From DATFDN01 sp035685165 (GTDB lineage: Bacteria > Pseudomonadota > Alphaproteobacteria > Acetobacterales > Acetobacteraceae): DNA of 64,000 bases. The translations under genes were made by a program, and so were the position numbers. Of this stretch, positions 34,925 through 43,165 are shown piece by piece. The stretch spans positions 248,001-312,000 of the forward strand of contig DASRBI010000008.1 in assembly GCA_035685165.1 (NCBI GenBank). The letters are read 5' to 3'. Below the pieces are notes generated by a model. That model was not told the DNA's origin. It searched no databases and saw nothing but the letters and a program-made list of their open reading frames with translations. How positions within the stretch are numbered: the first letter of the stretch is position 1; every line of letters begins with the position of its first letter.

Positions 34925-35173
34925 ATGTCGCAGAGCTTGCCGCTGATCGCGCAGCGCGGCAGTTATCGCGTGCCGGTGCAAGCCGGGAAGTCCTATTGGT
35001 GGTGCGCCTGCGGGATGAGCAAGAGCCAGCCGTTCTGCGACGGCTCACACAAGGGTTCGGGCTTCAGCCCGGTCGAATATAAGGCCGATGCCGACGGCGA
35101 GATCGGCTTTTGCGGCTGCAAGCGCAGCGGCAAGGCGCCGCGCTGCGACGGCACCCACAACCGTCTGCCGTGA
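34925..35173 (+). CDS. Dual CDGSH iron-sulfur protein
   Basis: 82-residue protein with two CDGSH-type [2Fe-2S] motifs: CACGMSKSQPFCDGSH at residues 27-42 and CGCKRSGKAPRCDGTH near 63-78. Each provides the 3Cys-1His ligand set. The small double-motif architecture is common in bacteria; roles in electron transfer or cluster handling are suggested for the family. The start is supported by GGGGGAAC seven bases upstream. It converges on serA with only six bases between. Confidence 0.94.
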   Translation: MSQSLPLIAQRGSYRVPVQAGKSYWWCACGMSKSQPFCDGSHKGSGFSPVEYKADADGEIGFCGCKRSGKAPRCDGTHNRLP

Positions 35174-35179
35174 CTCGCC

Positions 35180-36766
35180 TCAGAAGCTGAGCGCGGTCGC
35201 TTGCACCACCAGCGGTAGCGTGCGGACCATCGCCAGCACCTCCTCGGGCACTTTCTCGTCCACCGACACCAGGCAGATCGCGTCGCCGCCCGGCGCCGAC
35301 CGGCCGAGATGGAAGGTAGCGATATTAATTCCGGCACCCGCCAAGGTTGCGCCGAACCGGCCGATGAAACCGGGGCGGTCCTGGTTCGTCACATAAAGCA
35401 TGTGCGGGGCGAATTCGGCTTCGACCGGAATCCCCTTCACCTCGACGAGCCGCGGCCGGGCGCCTGCGAACAGCGTGCCGGCGACCGAGCGGGTCAGGCT
35501 GTCCGATTCCACCGTTACGCGCACCAGCGTCTGATACTCGCTCGGCCGCTCGTGTACCGTCTCCGCCACGTCGATCCCGCGCTCGCGGGCGGCGACGGGG
35601 GCGTTGACCATGTTCACCCCCTCCATCATCGGCGAGAGCACGCCGGCAAGCACCGCGGCGGTGAGCGGACGGTGGTTCACGCTCGCCGCCTGGCCTTCGT
35701 ATTCGATCACCACTCGGCGGAGCACGCCTTCCCGCGCGTGCGTGAGCTGGCCGGCAAAGGAGCCGAGCCGCTGGCAGAGCTCCATGTAGGGCTTGAGGCG
35801 CGGTGCGTCCTCGGCTGAGACCGAGGGCATGTTGATCGCGTTGGTCACCGCGCCGCTCAGCAGGAAGTCGCTCATCTGCTCGGCGACCTGCAGGGCAACG
35901 TTCTCCTGCGCCTCCGCCGTCGCCGCGCCGAGATGCGGCGTGCATACGACGTTCTCCAGCGCGAACAGCGGGCTCGCGGTGGCGGGCTCGGTCTCGAACA
36001 CGTCGAGCGCCGCCCCAGCCACGTGGCCCGCGCGGATCGCCTCGGCGAGTGCTGCTTCGTCTAGCAATCCGCCGCGCGCGCAGTTGATGATCCGCACGCC
36101 AGGCTTCGTGCGGCCGATCGCCTCGCGCGAGAGGATGTCGCGCGTGCTGTCGGTGAGCGGGGCATGGAGCGAGATGATATCGGCGCGCGCGAGCAAGGCG
36201 TCGAGATCGACCTTCTCGACGCCGAGCTCGACGGCGCGCTTCTCGGACAGAAACGGATCATAGGCAAGGACGCGCATGTGCAAGCCGACGGCGCGATCGG
36301 CGACAATCGAGCCGATATTGCCGCAGCCGATCAGGCCGAGCGTTTTGCCGCTCAGCTCGACCCCCATGAAGCGGCTCTTCTCCCACTTGCCCGCCTTGGT
36401 GGAGGCCGAGGCTTCCGGGATCTGGCGGGCAAGCGCAAACATGAGCGCCAGCGCGTGCTCGGCGGTGGTGATGGCGTTGCCGTGCGGCGTGTTCATCACC
36501 ACCACGCCGCGCGCGGTGGCCGAGCGCACATCGACATTATCGACGCCGATTCCGGCGCGGCCGACCACCTTCAGGTTGTGCGCCGCCTCTAAAAGCTCGC
36601 GCGTTACCTTGGTGGCGGAGCGGATGGCGAGCCCATCATAGGGCGCGATGATTGCGCGCAGCTCAGCCGGCGAGAGGCCCGGTTTTACGTCCGCCTCAAT
36701 GCCGCGCGCGCGGAAGATCTCGACGGCGGCGGGGGAGAGCTTGTCGCTGATGAGCACTTTAGGCAT
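35180..36766 (-). CDS. serA: D-3-phosphoglycerate dehydrogenase
   Basis: 528-residue first enzyme of serine biosynthesis. The NAD-binding motif GCGNIG is at 147-152; catalytic Arg231 (NCARGGLLDE), Glu260 (VFETEPA region) and His278 (CTPHLGAA) are present. It has the long form: an intervening ASB domain (about 310-440) and a C-terminal ACT domain (VTNQDRPGFIGRFGATLAGAGINI) for serine feedback control. It is downstream of serC on the same strand, with a 103-bp gap that contains a strong palindrome. Confidence 0.97.
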   Translation of the reverse strand: MPKVLISDKLSPAAVEIFRARGIEADVKPGLSPAELRAIIAPYDGLAIRSATKVTRELLEAAHNLKVVGRAGIGVDNVDVRSATARGVVVMNTPHGNAITTAEHALALMFALARQIPEASASTKAGKWEKSRFMGVELSGKTLGLIGCGNIGSIVADRAVGLHMRVLAYDPFLSEKRAVELGVEKVDLDALLARADIISLHAPLTDSTRDILSREAIGRTKPGVRIINCARGGLLDEAALAEAIRAGHVAGAALDVFETEPATASPLFALENVVCTPHLGAATAEAQENVALQVAEQMSDFLLSGAVTNAINMPSVSAEDAPRLKPYMELCQRLGSFAGQLTHAREGVLRRVVIEYEGQAASVNHRPLTAAVLAGVLSPMMEGVNMVNAPVAARERGIDVAETVHERPSEYQTLVRVTVESDSLTRSVAGTLFAGARPRLVEVKGIPVEAEFAPHMLYVTNQDRPGFIGRFGATLAGAGINIATFHLGRSAPGGDAICLVSVDEKVPEEVLAMVRTLPLVVQATALSF

Positions 36767-36798
36767 TGGCGTCCTTTCGGAGCTCGGCCTTCACCTAG

Positions 36799-36834
36799 CC
36801 TCTCCCCTCTCCCGCGCGCGGGAGAAGGGAGAGG
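36799..36834 (-). terminator. 36-bp near-perfect palindrome between serC and serA
   Basis: Arms 36799-36816 and 36817-36834 are complementary over 18 bases with a single mismatch and no spacer; the flanks (GTTGGGTGAGGGGTGAG) continue the CT/GA-rich repeat pattern seen at 1375 and 11141. Read in the direction of transcription it follows serC and precedes serA, so it may act as a partial terminator or mRNA-stabilising hairpin. No T-run. Confidence 0.5.
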
Positions 36835-36869
36835 TTGGGTGAGGGGTGAGCGCGTGTGGGGAAGTCGAA

Positions 36870-38057
36870 TCACTCGGCGGCGCGTGCTGGGGCGTGTTCG
36901 GCCGCGACCTGGGCGAAGGCCCAGTCGAGCCAGGGCAAAAGCGCGCTGATGTCGGACGTCTCCACGGTCGCGCCGCCCCAAATTCGCAGCCCGGGCGGCG
37001 CGTCGCGATAGGCGCTGATGTCGTAGGCGACGCCCTCTTTCTCGAGCAGGGTCGCGATCCGCTTCGCCGCCTGCGCCTGCGCCTCCGCGCCGAGCGCGCG
37101 GAAGCGGGGCGCGACGATCTTCAGGCAGATCGAGGTGGGCGAACGCGTCGCGGGCGTCTCGGCGAGGAACGAAGCCCACTCCGAGCGCGCGACAAAGCGT
37201 TCCACCGCCTCCAGATTGGCGCGGCTGCGCGCAACCAGCGCCTCGAGTCCGCCGATTGCCTCGGCCCAGCGCAAGCCATCCAGCGCGTCCTCGACGCAGA
37301 GCATCGACGGCGTGTTGATGGTTTCGCCCTTGAAAATGCCCTCAAGCAGCTTGCCGCCCTTGGTGAGCCGGAAAATCTTCGGCAGCGGCCAGGGCGGTGT
37401 GTAGCTTTCGAGCCGCTCGACGGCACGCGGCGAGAGCGCGAGCATCCCGTGCGCCGCCTCGCCGCCCAGCACCTTCTGCCAGGACCAGGTGACGACATCG
37501 AGCTTCTGCCAGGGCAGGTCCATCGCGAACGCGGCCGAGGTGGCGTCGCAGATGACGAGCCCCGCGCGGTCGGCGGCGATCCACTCGCCGTCAGGAATCC
37601 GCACGCCCGAGGTGGTACCGTTCCAGGCCAGCACCACGTCGCGGCTGAAATCCACCGCACCGAGATCGGGCAGGCGGCCATAGGGCGCCGAGAGCACCCG
37701 CGCATCCTGCAGCCGAAGCTGCTTGAGCACGTCCGTCGCCCAGCCCTCGGAGAAGCTCTCGAAGGCGAGCACATCGACCCCGCGCGCGCCGAGCAGCGAC
37801 CAGAGCGCCGCTTCGACGGCGCCTGTATCCGAAGCCGGAACGATGCCGAGCCGCCACCCCTCGGGGATGCCGAGCAGGGCGCGCGAGCGTTCGATTACCT
37901 CGGCCAGACGTGCCTTCGGGCCGGCGGCGCGGTGGCTGCGGCCGAGCGCGGCGCCGGCAAGCGCCGCTAGAGCAAAGCCCGGGCGCTTCGCGCACGGGCC
38001 GGAGGAGAAATTCGGATTGGCCGGACGCAAATCCGGTTTCGGGGCGGCGATCGCCAT
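36870..38057 (-). CDS. serC: Phosphoserine aminotransferase (alphaproteobacterial type)
   Basis: 395-residue PLP enzyme, second step of serine synthesis. The internal-aldimine Lys195 is in TWSWQKVLGGEAAHG, and the N-terminus has the RPANPNFSSGPCAKRPG start typical of the alphaproteobacterial SerC group, which is distinct in sequence from E. coli SerC. It is upstream of serA on the minus strand and probably co-transcribed. Confidence 0.96.
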   Translation of the reverse strand: MAIAAPKPDLRPANPNFSSGPCAKRPGFALAALAGAALGRSHRAAGPKARLAEVIERSRALLGIPEGWRLGIVPASDTGAVEAALWSLLGARGVDVLAFESFSEGWATDVLKQLRLQDARVLSAPYGRLPDLGAVDFSRDVVLAWNGTTSGVRIPDGEWIAADRAGLVICDATSAAFAMDLPWQKLDVVTWSWQKVLGGEAAHGMLALSPRAVERLESYTPPWPLPKIFRLTKGGKLLEGIFKGETINTPSMLCVEDALDGLRWAEAIGGLEALVARSRANLEAVERFVARSEWASFLAETPATRSPTSICLKIVAPRFRALGAEAQAQAAKRIATLLEKEGVAYDISAYRDAPPGLRIWGGATVETSDISALLPWLDWAFAQVAAEHAPARAAE

Positions 38058-38162
38058 GGCGGCTCTCCCTTCCAGAAGAGAAGCGTCCCGGTGGGGGGAC
38101 GTGACCCGGGTCGTCGGCTAGACCGGTCCGGGAAAGGTTGCAAGCGCAAAGCGCGCGGCCGA

Positions 38163-38182
38163 GTGTTGATCGAACTCAACAC
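38163..38182. promoter_or_regulatory. Palindrome GTGTTGA-N6-TCAACAC upstream of the CBS gene
   Basis: Perfect 7-base arms around six bases in the 181-bp gap between divergent serC and the CBS-BON gene. Size and spacing fit a dimeric repressor operator, but no T-run follows and no cognate factor is known, so operator is an inference. Confidence 0.35.
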
Positions 38183-38238
38183 CTGCCCGAGTATCCAGGC
38201 GCATACCCCTGGTCCGCACGGTGTGAAGGAATGCGCCA

Positions 38239-38973
38239 ATGAACGCTGCCGACGTGATGAGCCGGACCGTGATCGCCATCAACGAGGACGCTCCGCTCTC
38301 GCAAGCCGTGCGGCTGATGCTCGATGGCCGGGTGAGCGGGATGCCAGTGCTGGACAAGGAGGGCCGGCCAGTGGGCGTCCTCACCGAAGGCGATCTGCTG
38401 CGGCGCGCCGAGACCGGCACAGCGGGCGATGCCCCTGGGTGGTTCGCCTCGGTCTTCAGGCCGGGCCGGCTGGCCGAAGACTATATCCGCACCCATGGCA
38501 GGCGGGTCGGTGAGGTGATGACGCCCAAGGTCATCACCATCGATGAGGACACGCCGCTTGCCGAGATCGCCCAGATCATGGAGCGCCAGCGCATTAAGCG
38601 CCTACCGGTGGTGCGCGACGGCAAAGTGGTCGGCATCGTCAGCCGCGCCGATCTGTTGCGTCCGCTCGCCGAGAAGCTGCGCGAGACCGAGGAGTCGCCC
38701 TCCGATGCCGCGATCCGCGCGCGGTTCGTCGAGGAGCTGGCGCGCCAGCCCTGGGCGCACCGGCGCGGCATTACGGTCGAAGTGGTGAATGGCGTCGTGT
38801 TGCTTGACGGATGCGTGTTCGATCTGCGCGAGCGCGACGCAATGCAGGTCGCGGCTGAGAACATCCCCGGCGTGAAACGGGTCGAAAACCGGCTCGTCTG
38901 CATCGAGCCGAACACCGGAGCGCTGATCTACGCGCCGGACGACGAGTCGCCGGGCGAGCAGCCGAGCCGGTAG
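38239..38973 (+). CDS. CBS-domain pair plus BON domain protein
   Basis: 244 residues. CBS1 (residues about 1-58: MSRTVIAINEDAPLSQAVRL, GMPVLDKEGRPVGVLTEGDLL) and CBS2 (about 90-150: VMTPKVITIDEDTPLAEIAQ, RLPVVRDGKVVGIVSRADLL) form a Bateman module that usually binds adenosine nucleotides. A C-terminal BON domain (about 165-230; GITVEVVNGVVLLDG, NIPGVKRVENRL) is often membrane- or polymer-associated. The ATG follows AAGGAA. The combination occurs as a stand-alone regulatory protein in Proteobacteria; its partner is unknown. Confidence 0.93.
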   Translation: MNAADVMSRTVIAINEDAPLSQAVRLMLDGRVSGMPVLDKEGRPVGVLTEGDLLRRAETGTAGDAPGWFASVFRPGRLAEDYIRTHGRRVGEVMTPKVITIDEDTPLAEIAQIMERQRIKRLPVVRDGKVVGIVSRADLLRPLAEKLRETEESPSDAAIRARFVEELARQPWAHRRGITVEVVNGVVLLDGCVFDLRERDAMQVAAENIPGVKRVENRLVCIEPNTGALIYAPDDESPGEQPSR

Positions 38974-38980
38974 CAACCTA

Positions 38981-39052
38981 TGCCGGGTGAGGGATTTGAA
39001 CCCCCGACCTTCGGTTTACAAAACCGCTGCACTACCGCTGTGCTAACCCGGC
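38981..39052 (-). tRNA. tRNA-Thr(UGU)
   Basis: Read on the minus strand, the acceptor GCCGGGT pairs with ACCCGGC, followed by discriminator A; the D arm is GCAC-AGCGGTA-GTGC; the anticodon loop is TTTGTAA with anticodon TGT; the T arm is GGGGG-TTCAAAT-CCCTC. The 3' CCA is not encoded. Only the outermost anticodon-stem pair (G27/A43) is mismatched, otherwise all arms are sound. It converges on the CBS-BON gene. Confidence 0.95.
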
Positions 39053-39167
39053 ACCGCCTTGATCTCTAGCCAGTTCCGGGAAACCCCTTCAACTCCCTGC
39101 TGAGGATTCCGTTCCACCCCTGAGCCGAAATCCGCCTGCTGGGCTGCCGCACGCGTGGCGAAGCGGG

Positions 39168-39402
39168 TCAGGGAGCCGGCGGTTCGCCGTCGCGACTGCG
39201 TTGATCGTAGCCGAGCAGGCGGCGGAAGCCGGAGGCCACCAGCACCGCGACCACTAAAGAGGATGTCCCGCCGATCAGCCAGGCGGTGCGATGAACACCC
39301 AGACACGACGAACAGCGCAAGCTTGATGGTCGGCACCCGGGTGAGGCGGGCGCGCAAGCCGACCGGCGCGTGATCCGTGAAACCGGTCCGGACGGCACGC
39401 AC
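39168..39402 (-). pseudogene. Frameshifted small membrane-protein gene
   Basis: Two minus-strand frames join into one sensible product: the upstream frame ends LRARLTRVPTIKLALFVV, and after a one-base shift near 39308 the other frame continues LGVHRTAWLIGGTSSLVV then AVLVASGFRRLLGYDQ before stopping at 39168. The joined sequence would have two hydrophobic helices. The extra T at the GTGT-CTG junction is the likely lesion. The family is not recognised; the repair is a reading of mine, not a database match. Confidence 0.45.
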
Positions 39403-39572
39403 TGAGCGCGCGCTGTCGCGGTCCCGGAAGGCTGTCTAGGGATCGGGCGGGCACATGCGCGAAAGACAACCCGCCCGTCGGTTCAGGCAAGAAATCCGTT
39501 TGAAGTGCAATGGTATGACGGGTGCGGAGGCATGATCGACAGCTGCGGCGCGGTGCGGCAATCGCACAGGCG

Positions 39573-40064
39573 CTAAAACACCCCGACTGCCAGCCCCGCC
39601 GCCAGCGCCGCGCCCAGTTCCTCGCAGCGCGCCAGATCGTCGGGCGGGATCACCTTGGGTGCCAGGATCGCCTCTTTCGTCTGCGCGTGCGTGCAGACGA
39701 TTAGCGGTTCGGCCACCGCACGCAGCCGCCAGCCGGTGGCGATGCGTGTCACCTGACGCACGGCGTTTTGTCCGTCGCTGCCGGCACACACCATCAGCGC
39801 GTAGGGCCGGCCCTCGATGCGTTCCAGCGCATCGTAATAGCTGCGATCGAAAAACTCCTTCATCGCCCCGGCAAGCGCGGCAAGGTTCTCGGGCGTGGCG
39901 AACAGATAGCCGTCCGCTCCCAAGAGGTCGGCCGCGCCCGCTTCGGCGGCGGCGAGCATCCGCGTCTCGACACCAGACTCCGCTGCCGCGCCGCGCCGCG
40001 CCGACTCCGCCATCTGCCTCGCCCCGCCGGTGCGCGAGTGCCAGACGATCAGCAGCCGCCGCAT
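39573..40064 (-). CDS. Flavodoxin-fold NAD(P)H-dependent oxidoreductase
   Basis: 163-residue flavodoxin/NADPH-dependent FMN reductase-family protein. MRRLLIVWHSRTGGARQMAE at the N-terminus is the FMN phosphate-binding loop (HSRTGGA), and GYLFATPENLAALAGAMKEFFD carries the second flavin contact region. Soluble, no signal. It lies 20 bp downstream of the enol-lactonase-like gene on the same strand. The electron acceptor is unknown. Confidence 0.85.
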   Translation of the reverse strand: MRRLLIVWHSRTGGARQMAESARRGAAAESGVETRMLAAAEAGAADLLGADGYLFATPENLAALAGAMKEFFDRSYYDALERIEGRPYALMVCAGSDGQNAVRQVTRIATGWRLRAVAEPLIVCTHAQTKEAILAPKVIPPDDLARCEELGAALAAGLAVGVF

Positions 40065-40084
40065 CGCATCGGAGGCGGCGACGC

Positions 40085-40882
40085 TCAGCCGTGCTCGCCC
40101 AGCCAGTCGAGCATGATACGGTTGAAACGGTCAGGATGCTCGACATTGGGGAAGTGCCGCGCTTCGGCCAGCTCCTCATAGCGCGCGCCCGGCACCAACG
40201 CGGCGATGGCGCGGTTCTGCGCCGGCGGCGTGCCAGCGTCCTCGGCGCCGCAGACAACGAGCGCGGGCACGCGCACCGAGCCCAGTTGCGCGGTGAAGTC
40301 GAAATTCAGGATCGCCGCGCAGCAGCCGCAATAGCCGGAAGGCGTGGTGGCCGCCACGGTGTCGCGGATCTGCTTCCAGCGCGCCGGGTTGCGCTGCTTG
40401 AAGCCCTCCGTTAGCCAGCGTTCTGTGGTGGCGTCGGCCAGCGGCTCCAGCGAATTCGCCTCCCGCACGGCGGACATACGCTGCTCCCACATCTCGCGCG
40501 CCCCGACGGGGGAGGAGGGCAGCGTATCGCACCACATCGCGGACAAGAGCCGGTTCGGGTGCGCGATCGCGAAGGCCTGCCCGATCATCCCGCCGATCGA
40601 GAGCCCGATGTAATGCACGCGCTGCAAGCCGAGCGCGTCGAGCGATGCCGCCACATCCTCCGCCAGCGCCGCCATCGTGTAGTCGCCCGCAACAGGATCG
40701 CTGCCGCCGTGCCCGCGCATGTCGAGCCGCAGCACGCGCCAGCCGCGCTCCAAAAGCGGCGGCACTTGTTCCGCCCACATCCCGCCGTCGGCGGCGAGCG
40801 AATGGGTGAAGCAAACCACCGGCCCATCCTCCGGTCCGAGCAGGTCGTAGGCGATGAACCGGTTGCCTCGTCGCAGCTTCAT
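40085..40882 (-). CDS. Alpha/beta hydrolase, 3-oxoadipate enol-lactonase-like
   Basis: 265 residues. Nucleophile Ser95 in YIGLSIGGMIG, oxyanion-hole segment THSLAADGGMW (26-36) and C-terminal His in EARHFPNVEHP. The LDMRGHGGS and LSIGGMIGQ segments and the lid are very close to PcaD, which opens the enol-lactone of the beta-ketoadipate pathway. No other pca genes are in the window, so the substrate assignment is tentative and no symbol is given. Confidence 0.85.
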   Translation of the reverse strand: MKLRRGNRFIAYDLLGPEDGPVVCFTHSLAADGGMWAEQVPPLLERGWRVLRLDMRGHGGSDPVAGDYTMAALAEDVAASLDALGLQRVHYIGLSIGGMIGQAFAIAHPNRLLSAMWCDTLPSSPVGAREMWEQRMSAVREANSLEPLADATTERWLTEGFKQRNPARWKQIRDTVAATTPSGYCGCCAAILNFDFTAQLGSVRVPALVVCGAEDAGTPPAQNRAIAALVPGARYEELAEARHFPNVEHPDRFNRIMLDWLGEHG

Positions 40883-41027
40883 GGAGCTCTCTCCCCGCGG
40901 GCGCGCGCCGCCTGTTTTGCGGCGTCGAAACTCGGCCAGGCCAGGCAGAAACGCAACGCCTCGCCCGGGGTGCTTGGCGAGCAGGCTGAAGCGTCGCTAG
41001 CTTGCGGGAAACCGCGGAATCGTTCTC

Positions 41028-41987
41028 ATGCCGGATTCGACGCGCGTGCTGCTGTGGACCGACGCACCGGGCCCCTACCAGGCGGCGATTGCCGAAGCCG
41101 GGCTCGCCGAGCGCGTCACGGTCGAAGCGATCCGGCGCAGCGAACGCCCCAGCCCGGCGCAGTGTGCGGCCGCAGAGGCGATGCTCGCCTGGGGCGCCCC
41201 GCCAGGCTTGTTGCCCGCCATGCCCCGCCTGCGGTGGGTGCAGGCGCTCACTGCCGGGGTGGAAAGCTGGCTTGCCCTGCCCGACCTGCCGGAACGACTC
41301 GTGCTCACCTGTGCGCGCGGCACGCATCGCCAGTCGATGCCCGAAAACATCCTCGGCGCTCTGTTCGCGCTGACCAAGCCCTATGCCGAGGCGGCGGAGG
41401 ACCAGAAGCGCCGGCAATGGACAAGGCGGATCGCCGTGCCACTGAACGGGCAGACGCTCGCTATTCTCGGCCTCGGCGCGATCGGCCAGGAAGTGGCTCG
41501 GCTCGCGGCGGCGCTCGGGATGCGGGTGATCGGCACCCGCCGCACCGGCCAGCCCGTCGCGCATGTCGCCGAGGTCCATCCGCCGGAACGGACCAATGCG
41601 GTGCTGGCGCTCGCGGATTTCGTGCTGCTCCTGCTGCCCGCGACCCGGGCGACCGAGAGCTTCATGGACGCCGCGCGCCTCGCACACATGAAGCCGACCG
41701 CCTGGCTGCTGAATTTCGGCCGCGGCGCGCTGATCGACGATGCCGCCCTGATCGCGGCGGTGCAGCAGAAGCGCATCGCCGGGGCGGTGCTCGACGTGTT
41801 CCGCCAGGAACCGCTGCCGCCCGAGCACCCGTTCTGGTCCACCGCGGGCATCCGCGTCCTGCCGCACATCGGCGGAATGCACCCCGACCGGGACCGGATC
41901 GTGGCCCAACTCTTCGTTGACAATCTGCGCCGATTCCTGGACGGGGAGCCCCTAAGCGAGGTGGTGAACCGGGCCACCGGCTACTGA
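41028..41987 (+). CDS. D-2-hydroxyacid dehydrogenase (NAD(P)-binding)
   Basis: 319 residues of the D-isomer-specific 2-hydroxyacid dehydrogenase family, shorter and more divergent than SerA. The dinucleotide motif is AILGLGAIG (145-153), followed about 20 residues later by GTRRTGQP, an Arg-rich loop that favours NADP. Catalytic Arg is in NFGRGALID and the His in LPHIGGMH. The substrate could be glyoxylate, hydroxypyruvate or an aromatic keto acid. Confidence 0.9.
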   Translation: MPDSTRVLLWTDAPGPYQAAIAEAGLAERVTVEAIRRSERPSPAQCAAAEAMLAWGAPPGLLPAMPRLRWVQALTAGVESWLALPDLPERLVLTCARGTHRQSMPENILGALFALTKPYAEAAEDQKRRQWTRRIAVPLNGQTLAILGLGAIGQEVARLAAALGMRVIGTRRTGQPVAHVAEVHPPERTNAVLALADFVLLLLPATRATESFMDAARLAHMKPTAWLLNFGRGALIDDAALIAAVQQKRIAGAVLDVFRQEPLPPEHPFWSTAGIRVLPHIGGMHPDRDRIVAQLFVDNLRRFLDGEPLSEVVNRATGY

Positions 41988-42066
41988 GCCGCCGCAAAGC
42001 CTTTGCCTGCGCGGTTCAAATTGGATAAGGCAGCGGAAACGACCGGGAACGTTGGAGGCTGAAGAG

Positions 42067-42393
42067 ATGGCAATGCAGGCTGCGCCGGCGGCGGCGAAAA
42101 AGGCCGCGAGTGCGACCACCACGATTACCCTCAAGCAGATCGCCGGCGAACTCGCCGACAAGCACGAGCTTTCCAAGCGCCAGGCCGAGGCGATGCTGAA
42201 CGACCTCGTCGTGGTGATGACGAAGCACCTCAAGAAGGGCACGAGGCTGCGGCTGAGCGGGCTCGGCATCCTCGAGGTGCGGAAGCGGGCCGCGCGGATG
42301 GGCCGCAACCCGGCCACTGGGGAGGCGATCAAGATCAAGGCGAGCAAGAAGGTCGCCTTCCGCGCCTCCAAGGAGCTGAAAGAGGCCGTCTGA
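42067..42393 (+). CDS. HU/IHF-family DNA-binding protein
   Basis: 108 residues. The ATG at 42067 follows GGAGG by eight bases; an in-frame TTG at 42052 is upstream of that site and less likely. After an Ala/Lys-rich N-terminal extension (1-18), the HU fold begins at LKQIAGELADKHELSKRQAE, with RLRLSGLGILEVRKRAARMGRN forming the DNA-binding arm (the GRNPATGE motif is intact). A histone-like nucleoid protein; the extension and single-gene context are common in Alphaproteobacteria. Confidence 0.9.
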   Translation: MAMQAAPAAAKKAASATTTITLKQIAGELADKHELSKRQAEAMLNDLVVVMTKHLKKGTRLRLSGLGILEVRKRAARMGRNPATGEAIKIKASKKVAFRASKELKEAV

Positions 42394-42405
42394 TCCGGGC
42401 GGCCC

Positions 42406-42995
42406 ATGCCGCTCGACCCGCAGATCAAGGCGCTGCTCGACAAGGGTGCGGGCGTTCCCGCCACGCGCACCCTGCCGGTCGATCAGGCGCGAGCGCAGTA
42501 CGAGCCGCGGATCGCCATCATGGCGCCCCTGCGTCCGTGGCGGGCGTTCACGAGCGCGGCGTTCCGGGCCCCGGCGGGCCGCTCAGGCTCCGCGTCTACG
42601 ACCCGCCGGGCAAAGGGGCGTTCCCGTTGCTCGTGTTCTTCCACGGCAGCGGCTTCGTGCTGTGCAGCCTCGGCACCCACGACGGCATGGGTCGCAATCT
42701 CTGCGTCGGCGCGGGCTGCGCCGTGGTGTCGGTCGATTACCGCCTGGCGCCCGAGCACAAGTTTCCCGCCGGGCCCGACGACTGCCTCGCCGCGATTCGC
42801 TGGACGGCTGAGAACGCGGCGTCGCTGAATGCCGATCCGGCACGCATCGCGGTCGGCGGTGACAGTGCGGGGGCAACATGACAGCGGTGACGCTACTGCG
42901 CGTGCGCGACAAGGCCGGTCCGGAGCTCCGCGGCCAGCTCCTGATCTGACCGGTGACGCACTATCACAGCCCGGGAACCCGCTCTGGTCGCAAAG
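42406..42995 (+). pseudogene. Broken alpha/beta hydrolase (hormone-sensitive-lipase/esterase family)
   Basis: The frame starting MPLDPQIKALLDKGAG shifts by a one-base deletion near 42537 into LRLRVYDPPGKGAFPLLV, FFHGSGFVLCS (the HGGG-type oxyanion motif) and YRLAPEHKFPAG. A second frameshift at about 42876 occurs in the nucleophile motif (GGDSAG then GNMTAVTLL in the next frame), then a stop TGA at 42946 replaces the usual Tyr (LLI-stop-PVTHYHSPGT). Homology ends near 42995, so about half of a normal 310-residue enzyme is gone. The gene is clearly dead. Confidence 0.85.
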
Positions 42996-43165
42996 TATTC
43001 TTTCTTTCAGCGATGTCCCGAGCTTTGGTTCAGCCCCATCGAGATCGCCCGGCTAAGCCGGAGGCTCCGTGCCTCCGCAGCCAGGCAGACCCCGCAAACC
43101 GATCCCTCGGGCGGCACCAAACAGCGCCGCCCTTCGCTCCGGTGAGAAATGCGGGCCACGCCCGA

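Noticed and set aside
40176..41909. Long minus-strand open frame spanning the enol-lactonase and dehydrogenase genes
   Set aside because: Only its far end is in another frame of a real hydrolase; the rest is antisense to a 2-hydroxyacid dehydrogenase with intact motifs.
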